From JAVVHE01 sp032249695 (GTDB taxonomy: Bacteria > Pseudomonadota > Alphaproteobacteria > Sphingomonadales > Sphingomonadaceae), in assembly GCA_032249695.1 (NCBI GenBank), contig JAVVHE010000028.1, positions 1 to 23,735 on the forward strand: 23,735 bases of DNA, in the 5' to 3' direction. A program made the position numbers and the translations under genes. The notes below the pieces were generated by a model. That model was not told the DNA's origin. It searched no databases and saw only the letters and a list, made by a program, of their open reading frames with translations. Positions 20,994 through 23,735 of the stretch are shown piece after piece; within the stretch, counting starts at the first letter, position 1, and each line of letters begins with the position of its first letter.

Positions 20994-22022
20994 TCAGCCG
21001 AGCGGCGACCAGTCGGCCTCGTCCGCCGGCGCGTATTCGGGCCGCACCGCTGCGAGCAGCGCATCGAGCAGCGCCGCGATCCCCTCCCCCGTAGCGGCCG
21101 AGACGACGTGAACCGGCGCGTTGCTCGCTTTCGCGAGCGCGCGCCGCCGCGCTGCGAGCGCAGCCGGCTCCACCGTATCGGCCTTGGAGAGCGCGACGAT
21201 GCGCGGCTTGTCGGTCAGGCCGCCGCCGTAAAGCTCGAGCTCGCCCGCGACGGTGCGGTAGCTCGCGGTCGGCGACGGGTCGCCCGCGTCGACCAGATGC
21301 AGCAGCACGCGGCAGCGCTCGATATGGCCGAGGAACCGGTCGCCCACTCCGACGCCCTCATGAGCGCCTTCGATCAGGCCGGGAATGTCGGCGAGCACGA
21401 ACTCGTGCCCGCGCCAGCCCACCACACCCAGCTGCGGCTTCAGCGTCGTGAACGGATACGCGCCGACCTTCGCCTGCGCTGCGGTCACTCGGTTCAGCAA
21501 GGTCGATTTGCCCGCGTTCGGCAGCCCCACCAGCCCCGCGTCGGCAAGCAGCTTCAGCCGCAGCCAGACGCTCATCTCCTGCCCCGGCTCGCCGGACGTG
21601 AACTGGCGCGGCGTGCGGTTGATCGACGATTTGAAGGTCGCATTGCCGCGTCCGCCCGCGCCGCCCTTCAGCAGCACCACGCGCTCGCCGGGCCGGGTGA
21701 GGTCGGCCAGGACGGTCTCGCGGTCGTCGCTGAGGATCGTCGTGCCGACGGGCACCGGGATCACCAGATCGTCGGCCCCTGCCCCGGCGCGGTCGCGCCC
21801 CGCGCCACCGGCCCCGCGCGCCGCCTTGAAATGCTGGCGATAGCGGAAGTCGATCAGCGTGTTGAGGCCGGGCACGGCTTCGAAGATGATGTCGCCGCCG
21901 CGCCCGCCATTGCCGCCGTCGGGGCCGCCATATTCGATGAACTTCTCGCGCCGGAAGCTGACGGCGCCGTTGCCGCCCGCTCCGGAGGCGAGGTGAATTT
22001 TGGCTTGATCGAGGAATTTCAT
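20994..22022 (-). CDS. obgE: GTPase ObgE/CgtA
   Basis: Obg is an essential GTPase that binds the 50S ribosomal subunit and links ribosome assembly to growth and stress. The 342-residue product has the Gly-rich Obg fold (MKFLDQAKIHLASGAGGNGA, GGPDGGNGGRGGDI and GGAGGRGNATF, to about residue 157). The G domain follows: G1 GLPNAGKST (166-174), the YPFTTLKPQLG switch I, G3 DIPGLIEGAHEG, a G4 that reads ALSKAD, and G5 SAATGEG. There is no long C-terminal extension. The ATG at 22022 overlaps the stop of the preceding frame (ATGA). Together with rplU-rpmA upstream this is the conserved ribosome-assembly cluster. Confidence 0.97.
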   Translation of the reverse strand: MKFLDQAKIHLASGAGGNGAVSFRREKFIEYGGPDGGNGGRGGDIIFEAVPGLNTLIDFRYRQHFKAARGAGGAGRDRAGAGADDLVIPVPVGTTILSDDRETVLADLTRPGERVVLLKGGAGGRGNATFKSSINRTPRQFTSGEPGQEMSVWLRLKLLADAGLVGLPNAGKSTLLNRVTAAQAKVGAYPFTTLKPQLGVVGWRGHEFVLADIPGLIEGAHEGVGVGDRFLGHIERCRVLLHLVDAGDPSPTASYRTVAGELELYGGGLTDKPRIVALSKADTVEPAALAARRRALAKASNAPVHVVSAATGEGIAALLDALLAAVRPEYAPADEADWSPLG

Positions 22023-22373
22023 GAGCCGTCCGATGTGGTGACGCGGCTGCTCGATGCCAGCCACCGCTCGCGCGTCAGTTCATATTCGTCGCTCGGCGCG
22101 GGGGCGCCGCGCGCGGGGCAGGGCAAATCGAGCGTCCGGCCCGTTGGCCGGGATTCGATCCGCGTCACCACGCGCGCGCTCGCGAAGTCGGCGAAATGGC
22201 CCGAGGCGATGTCCGCATCGCCTAGCATCTCGAACGCGAAGCCCAGCCCCGCGCACGCGGCCGATCAACGCGCCCTTGCCCTTATGCGCGATCACTGCGC
22301 GCGCAGCGGCAGTCGCGGGGTCAAGCGGATCAACACGAGGCGGCAGGCTGCCCGCCCCGCACCGCCCCCTCAC
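22019..22373 (-). pseudogene. Unknown small gene between rpmA and obgE with apparent +1 frameshift
   Basis: From a GTG at 22373, five bases after the rpmA stop, one frame gives plausible coding (ATAAARAVIAHKGKGALIGR) up to a run of four C's at 22247-22250 (G's on the coding strand). From there the neighbouring frame is coding-like (LGFAFEMLGDADIASGHF...), ends SDGS, and stops at 22019 inside the obgE start (ATGA). That overlap supports the second frame as real. Dropping one G of the run joins the two into about 117 residues. I recognise no family. It may be a decaying gene or a homopolymer error. The second half alone (ATG 22228, 69 residues) is a possible shorter gene. Confidence 0.4.
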
Positions 22374-22376
22374 GCC

Positions 22377-22664
22377 TTACTCGGCTGCGATCGCCTCGGG
22401 CTCCGCAAGCGCTTGCGCGTCGACGCTCACATAGCTGCGGCCCTGCTTGCCGGTGTGGAACGCGACGCGGCCGTCCGACAACGCGAACAGCGTGTGGTCC
22501 TTGCCGATGCCGACATTGCGTCCCGGATAGACGCGCGTGCCGCGCTGGCGGATGATGATGTTGCCCGCGATCACGGCCTCGCCGCCGAACTTCTTCACGC
22601 CGAGCCGGCGCCCTGCACTGTCGCGGCCGTTGCGCGACGAACCGCCTGCCTTCTTATGCGCCAT
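22377..22664 (-). CDS. rpmA: 50S ribosomal protein L27
   Basis: L27 reaches towards the peptidyl-transferase centre of the 50S subunit. The 95-residue product starts MAHKKAGGSSRNGRDSAGRRLGVKKFGG, the conserved flexible N-terminal arm, and continues with AGNIIIRQRGTRVYPGRNVGIGKDHTLFAL. No N-terminal cleaved extension of the Firmicutes type is present. GGAGG (22671-22675) is six bases before the ATG. The start overlaps the end of rplU by 11 bases, so translation is coupled. The C-terminal segment after about residue 80 is less conserved. Confidence 0.97.
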   Translation of the reverse strand: MAHKKAGGSSRNGRDSAGRRLGVKKFGGEAVIAGNIIIRQRGTRVYPGRNVGIGKDHTLFALSDGRVAFHTGKQGRSYVSVDAQALAEPEAIAAE

Positions 22665-22959
22665 ATTCAGCCTCCACGGCCTGGCTGCCAAGCGATACGA
22701 TCTTCAGCACCGTGTGGTTCTGGCGGTGGCCGTTCTTGCGCCGGTAATTGTGGCGGCGCTTCTTCTTAAAGACAATGATCTTCTCGCCCCGCGTGTGCGC
22801 GACGATCTCCGCAGTCACCGCCGGAGCATCTCCCGCCGCGAAGGCCAGGCTCTCGAGCTCGACGCGCGCGCCGATGTCCCCGGGCATGCGATCGACGGTG
22901 ATCTCTTGGTCGGCTGCGACGCGATATTGCTTGCCGCCCGTGCGGACAATGGCGAACAT
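22654..22959 (-). CDS. rplU: 50S ribosomal protein L21
   Basis: L21 binds 23S rRNA in the large subunit. The 101-residue product begins MFAIVRTGGKQYRVAADQEI, exactly as expected. It has the C-terminal signature FKKKRRHNYRRKNGHRQNHTVLKI, the basic loop used for rRNA binding. An upstream ATG three codons earlier is in frame but not the conserved start. The downstream overlap with rpmA gives the standard L21-L27 operon. The leader upstream can fold into competing hairpins, listed separately. Confidence 0.97.
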   Translation of the reverse strand: MFAIVRTGGKQYRVAADQEITVDRMPGDIGARVELESLAFAAGDAPAVTAEIVAHTRGEKIIVFKKKRRHNYRRKNGHRQNHTVLKIVSLGSQAVEAEYGA

Positions 22960-22985
22960 GAATGTCACTTTCGGCTTGCTAACAA

Positions 22986-23018
22986 GGCGGGCGGCCCGCC
23001 GATGAAGCGGTCCGCCCG
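22986..23018 (-). promoter_or_regulatory. rplU leader with two mutually exclusive hairpins
   Basis: GGCGGG (22986-22991) can pair with CCCGCC (22995-23000). CGGGCGG (22988-22994) can instead pair with CCGCCCG (23012-23018). The two share bases and cannot form together, the arrangement expected of a leader that switches. It lies about 27 bases before the rplU ATG. L21 leaders are known in other bacteria; similarity to any described class was not tested. Confidence 0.35.
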
Positions 23019-23029
23019 TGAGCCTTTGC

Positions 23030-23057
23030 TGTAAAGCCGGACGCGCTCATCTGTCAA
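23030..23057 (-). promoter_or_regulatory. Possible promoter of rplU-rpmA
   Basis: A perfect -35 hexamer TTGACA lies on the minus strand at 23057-23052, nine bases after the hspQ stop. The -10 is less clear: TTTACA (23035-23030) at 16 bases spacing matches only half of the consensus. The strong -35 and its position are the main support. Confidence 0.4.
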
Positions 23058-23065
23058 CTGACCGG

Positions 23066-23440
23066 CTAGTGCCGGTGCTCGCGCCGCAGCCGGTAGCGAC
23101 CGCCCGCGAACGGCTCGAAAATCTGTGCGGCGGCGGGGTGCTTCACCGGCTCGCCACTGTCGTCGCGGATCAAATTCTGCTCGGAGACATAGGCAACGTA
23201 GGCCGCCTCCTCGTTCTCGGCGAGCAGATGGTAGAAGGGCTGGTCCTTCCGCGGGCGGATCGGCTCGGGAATCGCCTCCCACCACTCGTCGGTGTTGGCG
23301 AACTCGGGATCGATATCGAACACCACGCCGCGGAATGGGAAGAACCGGTGCTTCACAAGCTCTCCCACGCCGAAGCGCGCTGCGGGCAGCGGATCGGGTG
23401 CGGGCGGGATGGGGATCGGATGGTCGCTGCTCTGGTTCAT
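23066..23440 (-). CDS. hspQ: HspQ/YccV family heat-shock protein (hemimethylated-DNA-binding fold)
   Basis: HspQ-family proteins are small stress proteins; the E. coli member influences Lon-mediated proteolysis and binds hemimethylated DNA in vitro. The 124-residue product has a Pro-rich N-terminal extension (MNQSSDHPIPIPPAPDPLP), then the domain: ARFGVGELVKHRFFPFRGVVFDIDPEF, QPFYHLLAENEEAAYVAYVSEQNL and FEPFAGGRYRLRREHRH. The RHxxxxxxGVV-type and PFYH blocks match the family. I chose the ATG at 23440, since the frame upstream to 23569 is less conserved-looking, but no strong ribosome site decides it. It is followed by rplU on the same strand with its own likely promoter. Confidence 0.9.
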   Translation of the reverse strand: MNQSSDHPIPIPPAPDPLPAARFGVGELVKHRFFPFRGVVFDIDPEFANTDEWWEAIPEPIRPRKDQPFYHLLAENEEAAYVAYVSEQNLIRDDSGEPVKHPAAAQIFEPFAGGRYRLRREHRH

Positions 23441-23480
23441 GGTCTGGGAGTCTGCGTATCCGGGGTTACGCGCGGAGAAG

Positions 23481-23508
23481 AACATAGGTTGCGTCAACGT
23501 CTCCGCAA
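23481..23508 (-). promoter_or_regulatory. Possible promoter of hspQ
   Basis: On the minus strand TTGCGG (23508-23503) and TATGTT (23486-23481) are 16 bases apart, with a leader of about 35 bases to the chosen hspQ ATG. Four of six bases match the consensus in each. A heat-shock promoter form was not recognised. Confidence 0.4.
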
Positions 23509-23522
23509 CGGCGCATTCGGGC

Positions 23523-23551
23523 TTGGCGCGGCCATGCGGCGCTTCTATAGG
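23523..23551 (+). promoter_or_regulatory. Promoter of tRNA-Ser
   Basis: TTGGCG (23523-23528) and TATAGG (23546-23551) are separated by exactly 17 bases, about 31 bases before the tRNA. The spacing and the context of a stable-RNA gene support it as a sigma-70 promoter. Confidence 0.5.
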
Positions 23552-23582
23552 CGCCTGCCTGCCGACCAAGCAGTCCAGCCGT

Positions 23583-23672
<90 letters not shown>

Positions 23673-23673
23673 C

Positions 23674-23711
23674 TTCAGTCCCTGAGTGGGCACTGAATTT
23701 ACGCTATTTTT
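23674..23711 (+). terminator. Probable intrinsic terminator of tRNA-Ser
   Basis: TTCAGTCCC (23674-23682) pairs with GGG and ACTGAA (23688-23690, 23692-23697) with one bulged C, around the loop TGAGT. Downstream are TTT (23698-23700) and, six bases later, seven T's (23705-23711). The T-run is not immediately adjacent, so efficiency is uncertain. Confidence 0.55.
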
Positions 23712-23735
23712 TTCGGTCAGCACCTGTAGCAGCCG

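Noticed and set aside
20922..22769. A 615-residue plus-strand open frame opposite obgE and rpmA (and a similar 587-residue one opposite tig)
   Set aside because: Same reason: antisense shadows of conserved minus-strand genes.

Overview
The window looks like chromosomal DNA from a sphingomonad-like alphaproteobacterium (Sphingomonas or a close relative). This is inferred from the high GC content, the short Hda-type DnaA homologue, a release factor 2 gene without the usual programmed frameshift, a Ku/LigD pair with the PE-ligase-polymerase domain order, and trigger factor with a long alphaproteobacterial-style tail. I could not run any search, so the genus is a judgement. Nearly all genes are on the minus strand and read right to left. 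Only a two-gene unit (14742-16684) and a tRNA-Ser gene near the right edge are on the plus strand.

From left to right: the 5' part of aspS (cut by the window edge) and an acyltransferase-3 membrane protein; prfB with a good intrinsic terminator; a cell-wall pair (penicillin-binding protein 1A and an N-acetylmuramoyl-L-alanine amidase); a ku-ligD non-homologous end-joining unit; dedA and gshB overlapping by one base; a pair of tiny overlapping membrane or secreted protein genes; apt-purN-purM (purine synthesis and salvage); then, divergently, an exported protein of unknown function overlapping hda. Next come msrA, a small frameshifted membrane gene, galM, tig with tRNA-Leu(UAG), obgE, another apparently frameshifted small gene, rpmA-rplU, hspQ, and tRNA-Ser(CGA) with a terminator.

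Most of the window is conserved housekeeping content: translation (aspS, prfB, rplU, rpmA, obgE, tig, two tRNAs), envelope (PBP1A, amidase), purine metabolism, redox protection (gshB, msrA) and control of replication initiation (hda). I see no phage, transposon, CRISPR array or toxin-antitoxin pair, and no convincing new defence or biosynthetic system.

The points most worth a second look are smaller. Two short genes each need one extra base removed to read through, and both sit in ATGA overlaps with their neighbours. Two overlapping small genes lie at 12021-12238. Palindromic and tandem repeats occupy both interdomain linkers of LigD. A histidine-rich tail ends trigger factor. A palindrome abuts the ku start, and the rplU leader can form two mutually exclusive hairpins.
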